DNA of 64,000 nt from NCBI GenBank assembly GCA_948144175.1, contig CANXME010002538.1, positions 496,001 to 560,000 of the forward strand, given 5' to 3'. This DNA is from Closterium sp. NIES-65. Its lineage: Eukaryota; Streptophyta; Zygnematophyceae; Desmidiales; Closteriaceae. Positions 23,504 to 32,644 of this stretch are shown one piece after another. How positions within the stretch are numbered: position 1 is the first letter of the stretch; each line of letters opens with the position of its first letter. The notes under the pieces are model-generated. The model worked only from the letters and a program-made list of their open reading frames with translations, was not told the DNA's origin and searched no databases. The position numbers and the translations under genes were made by a program.

Positions 23504-26500
23504 ATGGCTACCCCCAATGTTCTCACTTTTGACGCTGAGGGGAGGGCCATTGACTTTGCCGTCTGGGTCGAGGATCTGCAGCTGTACTTACTGTGTGATG
23601 CGGTAGATGAGGTCTCTCTCTTTGACTTTGTCTCTGGCGCTGTCCCTGCCCAGCCTGCTGATGCTGACTCTGCCGTTCGCTCCAAGTGGGCGACCCGCGA
23701 TGCTGCTGCACGTCTTGCTGTGCGTCGCCACCTCCCTTCCTCTGAGCGTGCCCACTTTAGTCAGTGCAAGACCGCTCAGGCCTTGTACGACGCTGTAGTT
23801 GCGCGCTACTCCTCCCCTTCCTCCGCTACCCTTAGCCGCCTCATGCTACCGTTTCTCTTCCCTGACCTCGCTTCCTTTCCCACTGTCGCTGACCTCGTTA
23901 CCCACCTCCGCGCTAGTGACACCCGCTACCGCGCTGCCCTTCCTGCTGAGTTCCGCGCTGCGAACCCTCCTCCCATGTACATCACTCTCTACTTTCTCGT
24001 CACCCGTCTTCCTGAGTCCCTTCGTGTCGTTAGGGACCAGTTTCTCTCTGTCTGTCCCACCACTCTCACTGTCGACCTCCTTGAGGAGTCCCTGCTAGCG
24101 GCTGAGAAGAGTATTGTCGCTGTAGGGGCCTCTCGGGGTGACCCTCGCACCCCCATCTTTGAGGGGTGTGGTCCCTCCCCCCTGCTGCCCTCTGTCGCCT
24201 CTGCCGCTGCGGCCGACCTCGTTGGTTTTGAGTCGGTCGGCGCGGCGTCTGCCCCCAGTGGCAGACGCCGCACTGGCAAGGGCAAGGGGGGCAAGGGAGC
24301 GGGTGGAGCCAGAGGGGGCGGTGGAGGAGGCGGTGGGGGTGGAGGGGGGAGTGGGGGTGGCGGAGGGGGTGGTGGCGGGAGTGGAGGTAGTAGTGGCGGC
24401 GGTGGAGGCGGAGGTGGCGGCGGAGGTGGTAGCGGAGGAGGCGGTGGGAGCGGTGGGAGCGACGGTCCTGGTGGGGGAGGTGGCGGTGGCGACGGGGGTA
24501 GCGGTGGAGGCGGGGGTGGCGGTGGAGGAGGGGGTCGGAGTGGCTCGTCCCAGCGGAGCAGCTCTGGGGGTGGTCAGCGCCAGCAGCAGCAGCAGCAGCA
24601 GCCACAGCAGCAGCCGCAGCAGCAGCAGCGCTCTCGCACCGTCCCCGGCCCTCAGCAGCTCCGTGAGTGGTACTTGCAGCGTCAGCGCGGTGGTGCGCTT
24701 GGTCCCTGCCCCTACGTTCTTCGCACTGGTGACCGTGCAGGGGAGAGGTGTGGAGGCGCCCACACAGCCCGTCGCTGCTTTGGCCGCCTGACCGACGCCT
24801 GGCGTCAGCAGTTTCCGGAGGCCGCTGAGATCCCCCGCTGGGGAGAGCTGTCTAGAGCTGGTGTAGCTATTTATGATCTTGATTTTGATGCTATTCTCTC
24901 TGCTATGTATGCTGTGACTGGTAGTGATGAGGATGACTGTTACCGGTGTTTCCCGCCCGACCCGGGCATTGGTACTGCCGCGTCAGGTACTAGTGAGGCT
25001 GCTGCTCTAGGTGCCAGTGCGTCTGTGCTTTCAGGTACTGGTGAGTCCGCCCTCTCAGGTACTGTGTCGGCTTCGCCCTCTCACACCTTCACCCTTGACT
25101 CTGGAGCGTCTCGCTCCTTCTTTAGGGACCGCACCACTCTCACGCCGCTGAGTCGGCCTGTTGCGGTGTCCCTGGCGGACCCCTCTGGGGGGCCTGTCCT
25201 GTCTCGCTTCTCCACTGTCCTCCCGTGTCCGGCGGCCCCCTCTGGCACCCTGACTGGTCTCTACCTCCCCTCGTTCTCGACGAACTTGGTGAGTGGTGCT
25301 GACCTCCAGGATGCAGGTGTCCACCAGTTCACCCCTGCTCGTCAGCGGGTGACCCACTGTACGGAGGCGGATACAGGTCGCCACCTGGCTACGTTTACAC
25401 GTCGGCCGGGGTCGAGCCTGTACACACTGACCACTGCTTCTCCTCCAGGTACTGCGTCTGGTAGGGCCCCTTCGTCTGGTCAGGTGTTTGCTGCAGCGTC
25501 CAGGTCTGGTCCTGAGTCTGCCCCTTGTTCGTGTCGTCGTCTGTCTCACGAGACCCTCCTCTGGCACCACCGCCTTGGCCACCCCTCTCTGCTTCGGCTC
25601 AGAGGCATGGCCTCGCGGGTCCTTGTGTCTGGTCTTCCCCGGTCCCTACCTCCCCTTCCTCCGGGCCCTGGCCCTGCCTGTGTCCCCTGTGTCGAGGGGC
25701 GCCAGCGTGCTGCCCCTCACTCCTCCCAGTTTCCTCCGACAGAGGCCCCGTTGCAGACGCTTCACATGGACGTGTGGGGCCCAGCCCGCGTCCGTGGACA
25801 GGGTCAGGAGCGCTACTTCCTGCTAGTGGTTGACGACTACTCGCGTTACACCACAGTCTTCCCCTTGCGCAGCAAGGGTGAGGTCACTCAGGTGTTGATC
25901 GACTGGATCCGCGCAGCTCGTCTTCAGCTTCGGAGAAGCTTTGGCTCTGACTTCCCTGTCTTGCGTCTGCACTCGGACAGAGGCGGAGAGTTCTCCTCGG
26001 CCCTCCTGAGTACCTACTGTCGTGTGCGAGGCATCCGTCAGACCTTCACGCTTCCGGACTCACCACAGCAGAATGGGATCGCTGAGCGCCGCATTGGCAT
26101 GGTCATGGACGTCGCTCGTACGTCCATGATGCATGCGGCTGCTCCCCATTTTCTGTGGCCGTTTGCGGTCAGGTACGCTGCGCACCAGATCAACCTCCAC
26201 CCCAGGGTCTCTCGACCGGAGACCTCCCCAGCTCTGTTGTGGACGGGGAAGGTTGGCGATGCGTCGGCGTTCCGGGTCTGGGGATCTCGGGCGTTTGTTC
26301 GCGACCTGTCTGCGGACAAGCTGTCCCCTCGTGCTTCTCCCTGCGTCTTCCTCGGGTTCCCCCCCGACGCCCCTGGGTGGCAGTTTTACCACCCCACCTC
26401 TCGACGTGTTCTGTCCTCCCAGGACGTCACGTTCGACGAGTCGGTACCCTACTACCGCCTCTTCCCCTACCGCACTCCGTCCCTCCCCCCACCCCCCCTC

Positions 26501-29431
26501 TTCTTGGTTCCAGGTCCCCCCCCAGTAGTCCCCCTCCCCCCTCAGGGTCCTGCCCCTTCAGGTGTGTCTCAGGTAGACGCGGTCGAGCCTGTCGAGGTCA
26601 CTGGTGACTCCGGTGCTGCTGCGGGAGCTGAGCCTGGGGGTGCGGAGTCTAGGGGTGCTGAGCCTGGGGGTGCGGAGTCTGGGGGTGCTGGGCCTGGGGG
26701 TGCTGAGCCTGGGGGTGCTGAGCCTGGGGGTGCTGTGCCTGGGGGTGCTGTGTCTGGGGGTACTGAGCCTGGGGGTGCTGAGCCGGGAGGTGCCGAGCCT
26801 GGAGGTGCTGTGCCTGGGGGTGCTTCGTCTCACCGGGAGCCGCTCTCTCCACAGGAGCTGCGTGAGTGGTTTGCCCGGCGCTGGAGGCGTGCCGCTGGTG
26901 CTGGTGGTTCTTCGGCTGCGGAGGGCGCTGCTGCCACGCGACCTGGCGGTGCTCGTCCTGTGGGTGCTGGAGCTGCTGGGTCTGAGTGTTCTCCTGGAGC
27001 TGGTCCTGCTGAGGACGTTGGCGCTGAGCCTGCGGTTGGTGGTCCGACTGACGGTGCTCCTGGTGCTGCTGCTGGAGGTTCTGGAGCTTCTGGTGGTTCT
27101 GCTGGAGGTGCTGCTGGAGTGAGTGCTCCTGCCGGGGGTGCTGGTGCTGTTCCTGCTGTTTCTGGCGTCGCCGCGCGGCCTCGACCGTACTTCGTTCCGC
27201 TCCTGCAGCAGGTTCTTGGTCTTACACCTCCTCCTCCTTCCTTAGAGGGTCCGCAGCCTGTCCGGTCACAGCCACAGCTACAGCCTGCCTCCCCTTTGCC
27301 TGCTCCTTCTCCCTACGCTGGTCCGACTGGAGGTCTTACTGAGCGTCGTGAGCCTGCGTCTCGTCCTGCGTCGCCTGTTCGTACTGAGCGCGCTAGTGGT
27401 CGCGGGTCGCGTCAGCGTCCTCCTCCTGTCCCTGGCACGCACCGGATGTCACTGCGTCCGTCCACTGCTCCTCTGCGTGCCCCTTTGCCTTCTCCTCCTG
27501 CTTCCTCTCTTCCTGCTCTTGCCGACCCGGAGTCGGACTCTCTTCGTGCTGCCAGTCCTACTGTCACGCGTCTCCTTGCTACTGCTGTCACTGACCCTTC
27601 CTTCGAGTCGTCTGCTGCGTCTGCCCTTGTCACTGAGCTTGTCGACTTTGCTGCGCGCTGTCGTCTAGACTACGCTGCTCGTCTTGTCGCTGAGTCTGAG
27701 TCCGCCTGTCCTCCGTCCGTCGGGGGTGAGTGTGCCCTTGGCACGGACGTCCTAGAGGACAGGCAGGAGGAGTTCCAGTGTCTAGCCGCTGCTTCACCTC
27801 GTCTCGCGTCTGTACTGCTAGCCCCTGAGGGAGACCCGGATGCACTAGACATCCCGACTCCGCGTTCTTACGCGGAGGCCGTAGAGGGTCCCTACTCCTC
27901 TCAGTGGCAGGCAGCTATGGATGCAGAGATGGCTTCCTGGAAGTCCACAGGCACCTACGTTGACGCGGTTCCCCCTCCTGGGGCGAACATCGTCAGTGGC
28001 ATGTGGATCTTCAGGGTGAAGCGGCCGCCGGGCTCGCCGCCTGTCTTCAAGGCGCGTTACGTGGCTCGTGGCTTCAGTCAGCGGCAGGGAGTTGACTACT
28101 TTCAGACCTTCTCTCCCACCCCGAAGATGACCACTCTTCGGGTACTGCTGCACATTGCCGCTCAGCGCGACTACGAGCTTCACTCTCTCGACTTCAGCAC
28201 TGCGTTCCTGCAGGGTAGCCTGCACGAGGAGATCTGGCTGCGCCGTCCGCCTGGCTTCACTGGGACTTTCCCTCCTGGCACCCAGTGGAGCCTCCGACGG
28301 CCAGTCTACGGTCTCCGCCAGGCACCGCGTGAGTGGCACGACACACTGAGGACTACGCTTGCGGCTCTTGGGTTTGCTCCTTCTACTGCTGACCCGTCGC
28401 TGTTTCTTCGCACCGACACTTCCCTGCCGCCGTTCTACATCCTCGTGTACGTCGACGACTTGGTCTTTGCCACAGCGGACACTGCTGGACTCGCCTACGT
28501 GAAGTCCGAGCTGCTGAAGAGACACACGTGCACAGACCTGGGTGAACTGCGCAGCTACCTTGGCTTGCAGATCACTCGGGACAGAGCACGCCGCACCATT
28601 ACCCTGACTCAGTCACACATGGTGCAGCAGGTCCTTCAGCGCTTCGGCTTCACGTACTCCTCGCCTCAGGCCACTCCTCTGCCTACTCGCCACTCACTCT
28701 CAGCTCTGCCTTCGGATGAGTCCGTAGAGTCGAGTGGTCCGTATGCAGAGCTTGTTGGCTGCCTCATGTACCTGATGACCTGCACTCGACCTGACCTTGC
28801 ATACCCTCTGAGCATCCTTGCACGCTATGTTGCTCCTGGGAGACACCGACCAGAGCACATGGCTGCAGCGAAGAGGGTATTGCGCTACCTGTGCAGTACG
28901 TCGGGCATGGGGCTAGTGCTTGGAGGGCGGAGTCCAGTGGTCCTTACTGGGCACGCAGACGCTTCTTGGGCTGACGACCAGGCTACGCAGCGGTCGTCAC
29001 AGGGTTACACCTTCAGCCTTGGTTCCGGCTCTGTCTCGTGGCGGTCTACTCGCTCGTCTTCGGTTCTCGGCTCCAGTTGTGAGGCTGAGATCTACGCCGG
29101 GGCCATGGCTGCACAGGAGCTTCGCTGGCTCACCTACCTGCTGACTGACCTTGGAGAGCTGCCTCGTTCTCCTCCAGTGCTGTACGTAGACAACAAGGCC
29201 ATGTTGGCCTTGTGTCGAGAGCAGCGCTTGGAGCACAGAACGAAGCACATTGCTCTCCGCTACTTCCTTGCTCGTGAGCTGCAGCAGCGTGGTCAGTTGC
29301 GACTTGCTTACGTGGCCTCTGAGGCCAACACTGCTGATGTGTTCACCAAGGCACTTGCGCCTTGCGACCATCAGCGCTTTTGTACCCAGCTGGGTCTTGT
29401 ACCTGTCTTGCCTCACTTGCTCTCTTCTTGA
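23504..29431 (+). CDS. Element C gag-pol polyprotein, intact copia type
   Basis: A single 1,975-codon frame encodes the whole replication machinery. I chose the ATG at 23504 because B starts at the equivalent codon; the frame extends 7 codons upstream only to a GTG. In order: N-terminal gag (residues 1-250), a Gly-rich linker (about 265-350), a Gln-rich stretch, an unusual zinc motif C402-X13-C416-X3-H420-X4-C425, aspartic protease DSGA at 532, HHCC zinc domain, and a DD35E integrase with D756, D825 and E861. Then come a spacer of EPGGA-like repeats (about 1035-1105), an RVT_2 reverse transcriptase with YVDD at 1649-1652, and RNase H (GHADASWADD, SSCEAE, YVDNKA). All catalytic residues looked for are present, so the element could be competent. 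No separate gag stop or frameshift signal is seen; gag to pol ratio must be set another way. Confidence 0.95.
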   Translation: MATPNVLTFDAEGRAIDFAVWVEDLQLYLLCDAVDEVSLFDFVSGAVPAQPADADSAVRSKWATRDAAARLAVRRHLPSSERAHFSQCKTAQALYDAVVARYSSPSSATLSRLMLPFLFPDLASFPTVADLVTHLRASDTRYRAALPAEFRAANPPPMYITLYFLVTRLPESLRVVRDQFLSVCPTTLTVDLLEESLLAAEKSIVAVGASRGDPRTPIFEGCGPSPLLPSVASAAAADLVGFESVGAASAPSGRRRTGKGKGGKGAGGARGGGGGGGGGGGGSGGGGGGGGGSGGSSGGGGGGGGGGGGSGGGGGSGGSDGPGGGGGGGDGGSGGGGGGGGGGGRSGSSQRSSSGGGQRQQQQQQQPQQQPQQQQRSRTVPGPQQLREWYLQRQRGGALGPCPYVLRTGDRAGERCGGAHTARRCFGRLTDAWRQQFPEAAEIPRWGELSRAGVAIYDLDFDAILSAMYAVTGSDEDDCYRCFPPDPGIGTAASGTSEAAALGASASVLSGTGESALSGTVSASPSHTFTLDSGASRSFFRDRTTLTPLSRPVAVSLADPSGGPVLSRFSTVLPCPAAPSGTLTGLYLPSFSTNLVSGADLQDAGVHQFTPARQRVTHCTEADTGRHLATFTRRPGSSLYTLTTASPPGTASGRAPSSGQVFAAASRSGPESAPCSCRRLSHETLLWHHRLGHPSLLRLRGMASRVLVSGLPRSLPPLPPGPGPACVPCVEGRQRAAPHSSQFPPTEAPLQTLHMDVWGPARVRGQGQERYFLLVVDDYSRYTTVFPLRSKGEVTQVLIDWIRAARLQLRRSFGSDFPVLRLHSDRGGEFSSALLSTYCRVRGIRQTFTLPDSPQQNGIAERRIGMVMDVARTSMMHAAAPHFLWPFAVRYAAHQINLHPRVSRPETSPALLWTGKVGDASAFRVWGSRAFVRDLSADKLSPRASPCVFLGFPPDAPGWQFYHPTSRRVLSSQDVTFDESVPYYRLFPYRTPSLPPPPLFLVPGPPPVVPLPPQGPAPSGVSQVDAVEPVEVTGDSGAAAGAEPGGAESRGAEPGGAESGGAGPGGAEPGGAEPGGAVPGGAVSGGTEPGGAEPGGAEPGGAVPGGASSHREPLSPQELREWFARRWRRAAGAGGSSAAEGAAATRPGGARPVGAGAAGSECSPGAGPAEDVGAEPAVGGPTDGAPGAAAGGSGASGGSAGGAAGVSAPAGGAGAVPAVSGVAARPRPYFVPLLQQVLGLTPPPPSLEGPQPVRSQPQLQPASPLPAPSPYAGPTGGLTERREPASRPASPVRTERASGRGSRQRPPPVPGTHRMSLRPSTAPLRAPLPSPPASSLPALADPESDSLRAASPTVTRLLATAVTDPSFESSAASALVTELVDFAARCRLDYAARLVAESESACPPSVGGECALGTDVLEDRQEEFQCLAAASPRLASVLLAPEGDPDALDIPTPRSYAEAVEGPYSSQWQAAMDAEMASWKSTGTYVDAVPPPGANIVSGMWIFRVKRPPGSPPVFKARYVARGFSQRQGVDYFQTFSPTPKMTTLRVLLHIAAQRDYELHSLDFSTAFLQGSLHEEIWLRRPPGFTGTFPPGTQWSLRRPVYGLRQAPREWHDTLRTTLAALGFAPSTADPSLFLRTDTSLPPFYILVYVDDLVFATADTAGLAYVKSELLKRHTCTDLGELRSYLGLQITRDRARRTITLTQSHMVQQVLQRFGFTYSSPQATPLPTRHSLSALPSDESVESSGPYAELVGCLMYLMTCTRPDLAYPLSILARYVAPGRHRPEHMAAAKRVLRYLCSTSGMGLVLGGRSPVVLTGHADASWADDQATQRSSQGYTFSLGSGSVSWRSTRSSSVLGSSCEAEIYAGAMAAQELRWLTYLLTDLGELPRSPPVLYVDNKAMLALCREQRLEHRTKHIALRYFLARELQQRGQLRLAYVASEANTADVFTKALAPCDHQRFCTQLGLVPVLPHLLSS

Positions 29432-29626
29432 CTTTACTTGTACTTTGACATATATATACCTGCTCTTGCTTGTCTAGTTTTATATATATGTCTTTACTCC
29501 TGCATGTGAACTGGCCTCTGGCCTTGCTCTTGTGCTCGGACTGTGTGGTGACTTTGTGATCCACCCTGAGCTTGTTTTGCTTTGCTTGACTGGTCTTGTG
29601 ACCCCTTGTTCTCCCCCACTTTGCCT

Positions 29627-29635
29627 ATGGGGGTG
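29627..29635 (+). other. Polypurine tract of element C
   Basis: ATGGGGGTG directly before the 3' LTR; the same word precedes the 3' LTRs of B (at 21361) and E (at 30731). It would prime plus-strand DNA synthesis. 29432-29626 is the 3' untranslated region with TATATATA blocks near 29450 and 29482. Confidence 0.8.
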
Positions 29636-29766
29636 TGTCAGATTATTATAGCTGATGCATGTTTGTAGGCTATAGTGGGGTAGCACATATGGGGTACAGT
29701 TTGCTAGGGTTGTATTTGTACCCAACTCTGACTTAGTCCATTCATTCCTCTGGTCATAGTTTCACA
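29636..29766 (+). repeat. 3' LTR of element C
   Basis: 131 bp, matching the 5' LTR at all but one visible position. It is followed by GTCGC (29767-29771), the right target duplication. Confidence 0.95.
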
Positions 29767-29771
29767 GTCGC

Positions 29772-30739
29772 CGCCCCTTTCGGCCCCTCCGCCGCCTCCA
29801 GCGGCCCCGTCGCCGCCACTTGCGGCCCCGTCGCCGCCCCTTTCGGCCATTCCTCGACCGTGCCCCGGCCCCGCCCCGGCCATGCTTTGTCGCCAGTTGC
29901 GGCGCACCGGGGGCACGTGCACCGCCCCCCCCCCCCCCCCCCCCTTTTCCCGTCGCCTGTCGAGGCGACCTGAGGGGGCCGCGGGGCGACCTGGGGGAGG
30001 GGGGCGAGCGCCGCCCCTTCTGCCGCCTGTTTTGGCGCCGTGGGAGGCCGCGTGTCGACCCCCCCCCCCCCCCCCCCCCCGTAACCTCCCTACCTGCCGT
30101 CCCGCCCTGCCCTGTGTTAGGGTCTGGGGGTGGCGAGTAGGGGGTGGCGGGTGTGTGGGCTCCCCTGCTCCTCCTCCTCCTCTGTCTCCCACTGCTGCCG
30201 TTGCCGCTGAGGGGGGTGGGTGTGTAGGAGTCGACGAAGTGGTGCTAGGGGGTGGGGTGTGAGTGAACCTAGGGTGCAGCAGGGGGTGTGTGAAAGGGGG
30301 GTGGGATAGTTTGGGGAAGTTGAAGGGGGGTGGCCGCCGTGAAGCCCGCAGCTCCAGTCGCCCGTGAGACCGTTGCGCCAGTCGCCCGTGAGCCCGTTGC
30401 GCCAGTCGTCCGTGGGCCAGTTGCTCCAGTCGCCCGTGAGTCTGTTGCTCCTGCCGCTCAGAGTTAGCCGCAGAGCCAGTTACTCCAGTAGCCCGTGTGC
30501 CAGTTGCTCCAGTTGCCAGTGTGCCAGTTGCTCCAGTTGCGCCGTGTGCCAGCAGCTTTAGCTGCCGCCCACTACCTCCTCTCCTCTCATAGTCCCTCCT
30601 CCTCCACACTTGCCTTTGGTGATAGCCTCTAGCTTTGCTTACAGTTGTGCTCAGAATGTGTGGTGACATTGTGATCCACTCTGAGCTTGTTCTGCTTTGC
30701 TTGTTGTGCTGATTACATCCCACTTTGACTATGGGGGTG
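29772..30739 (+). repeat. Internal remainder of element E
   Basis: 968 bp of GC-rich non-coding sequence: long C runs (about 29929-29943 and 30060-30080), then diverged repeats of CCAGTCGCCCGTGAGCC and CCAGTTGCTCCAG words (30355-30560), then the family 3' untranslated region from about 30620. No retroviral protein domain is visible in any frame. Confidence 0.75.
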
Positions 30740-30869
30740 TGTCAGAATATTATGTTTTTCTAGTCTGCAGTGGGGTACTCTATAGTGAGTACAACCCTTT
30801 TAGGGTTTGCTATATGTATCCCAATGTTTGCTAGTGAACCCCTCTCTTATTCATTCCTCAATTCTCACA
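30740..30869 (+). repeat. 3' LTR of element E
   Basis: 130 bp after ATGGGGGTG, ending AATTCTCACA, followed by the right target copy GGTAA and the continuation of the gypsy integrase frame. Confidence 0.92.
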
Positions 30870-31869
30870 GGTAACAACGCGGTGATGGTCGTCGTTGACA
30901 GATTGACGAAGATGGCACACTTCGCTGTGTGCAAAAAGTCGATCTCAGCCGAAGAGACCGCTCGTCTGTTCATCGCAGCCGTTGTTCGCCTGCACGGGAT
31001 ACCAGCAGCGATTATCAGCGACAGGGACACGAAGTTCACCAACAACTTTGGGAAGAACCCTTGGGAGCAGTTCGGGACCACGCTACAGTTCAGTTCGTCG
31101 TACCACCCCGAGACCGACGGTCAAACGGAGCGGACGAATCAGACGATGGAGCTGTTTATTTGTGCCACGTGCGACGACCCCACGACTTGGGAGCAGCAGC
31201 TGCCGCTGATCGAGTTCGCGTACAACAACGCCATGTCAGCGACGAGGCAGCAGTCCCCCTTCTACCTGAACTACGGGCAAAATCCTACAGTGCCCATGAC
31301 GCCGAGTCCGGACAGCCCAACACCACGCGCGCAGCAATTCGCCGAAATTCTGCAAGCTGCCCGCACCAGAGCCGCAGAAGCAACTATAAAAGCAAACGTC
31401 ATCACTAAGCGCAATGCTGACCGCCACCGCCGCCCAGTCACATACCAGTCAGGGGATTACGTACTGCTCGACACGCAAAATCTGCGACTGCTCGACGTAC
31501 CAAAACTTCGACCGCGCTACTGTGGCCCATTCCAAATCAGCCACATGATCACGCCAGTAAGCGCGCCCCTACTGTTACCGACTGACTGGTACATCAGCCC
31601 TTCGTTCCACGTCAGCTTACTTCGCCCATACATCCCAACCACAAGCCAACTGCCTCGCCACCGCCCGCCATCCATGACTCGCCCTGCATCTGAACCGATC
31701 ATCGAGCCCGAAAAAATCCTGAGCCATCGGATTCGCCACCCCACGGGAATCAGGAGGATTGAATTCCTCGTTCGTTGGAAGGACCGCACGCCAACTGAAG
31801 ATAGCTGGGTGCCCCTGGCCAACATTGAAAACCACCCTGCCCTGCAAGTGTACCTGAGGAGCCGGGGAT

Positions 31870-31905
<36 letters not shown>

Positions 31906-31907
31906 AG
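30870..31907 (+). pseudogene. Element G2, right part: Ty3/gypsy integrase core and chromodomain
   Basis: Rest of the gypsy integrase after the E insertion. The core has D at 31020-31022 (ISDRDTKF) and E at 31128-31130 (HPETDGQTERTN), 35 residues apart as in DD35E enzymes. It is followed by the C-terminal GPF/Y-like region (YQSGDYVLLDT, LRPRYCGPFQI) and a chromodomain (about 31700-31865: ILSHRIRHP, EFLVRWKDRTPTEDSWVPLANI). The chromodomain marks the chromovirus clade, whose integrases target chromatin. The frame ends in a Gly run encoded by 33 G (31872-31904), then TAG. It is open over its length, but the protein is split by element E. Confidence 0.9.
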
Positions 31908-32644
31908 TGTAAGGAATTTTCTCGACATTCCTTGCGGAGCTCGACTACATCGCGTACAGCAACAGCCGTTGTTCGCCCGTTACTGCTAACGGGACTTCGC
32001 CAACTTCGCGCGCACTGTTTTGCCAAACCTCGCACTGCTGGCCCGGCCATGTCGGCCTACGCTTCGGGACTAGCCCGAGCCTCGCTGCCAACATAGCACT
32101 ATCTAGCTCGCACGCACCGCGTTACCGTTCGCATGGTTCGCATATAAATGTTCGCTCATGCCTTCGCTCACATCTTTGTACTCGTTTGACACCCTAGTGC
32201 AGTTCTCGCTACTTCGAGTCATTGCACCCATAACAGCAAGCCCTAACCTTTGCGACGGACGCTGGCCTGGTGTTGCACTTCTCTGTGTTGCAGGTTGGTT
32301 GTCTCTGTGCAGCCGAACAGAGCCTGTCAGCGAGTAGTGCGAAAACCAGTGTTGTTGCGAGCTCCTCCTCGTGCTTGACGAATAACGCTCGCGAAAGCGT
32401 CCGACACTCGTTGATTCACAACATGTTCCCGCCATTCGTTGACCCTTACCTCACACAGGAGAGATCACTAGAAACGAATTTTGCTACAGCGCCCGCGAAC
32501 ACGCCGGCAACCTGTCGAGAACCAAACAAGCTCCAAGGCTGAAACCCTAGGCTGCTACCCTACCAAACCTCCCTAGGCTGGAATTCTAGCGAAGCTCGAC
32601 GCAGTTTCCTAGATACTTCCGGAGCTTCTTAATATTCCTTACAA
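31908..32644 (+). repeat. 3' LTR of gypsy element G2
   Basis: 737 bp bounded by a 10-bp inverted end, TGTAAGGAAT at the left and ATTCCTTACA at the right. It starts just after the G-run, which serves as the polypurine tract, and the TAG stop. The 5' partner is not in the window, so the target duplication (expected to read AGGAC) cannot be checked. Confidence 0.85.
32141..32150 (+). promoter_or_regulatory. Probable TATA box in the gypsy LTR
   Basis: CATATAAATG, about 233 bp into the 737-bp LTR, a plausible U3 promoter position. It is the only good TATA-like word I see in this LTR. Activity is inferred. Confidence 0.45.

Larger units (their letters stand above)
22368..29766 (+). mobile_element. 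Element C: apparently intact copia retrotransposon
   Basis: 7,399 bp with paired 131-bp LTRs, a perfect primer-binding site, a leader of about 1 kb, one uninterrupted gag-pol frame and a purine tract. It is flanked by the 5-bp target duplication GTCGC (22363-22367 and 29767-29771). The LTRs differ at one position that I can see (TCTGCTCA against TCTGGTCA), so the insertion is recent. It lies inside element E, so it is younger than E, which is younger than gypsy G2. Confidence 0.95.
21956..30869 (+). mobile_element. Element E: short non-autonomous LTR retrotransposon, split by element C
   Basis: LTRs of 130 bp at both ends, flanked by GGTAA at 21951-21955 and 30870-30874. Subtracting element C and one GTCGC copy leaves only about 1.5 kb: leader 22098-22367 plus 29772-30739. 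No gag, protease, integrase or RT can be found in that remainder. It does carry a perfect primer-binding site and a 3' region (TGTGTGGTGACATTGTGATCC, then ATGGGGGTG) like those of B and C. It is therefore a small parasite element that would depend on a relative's proteins. Confidence 0.88.
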
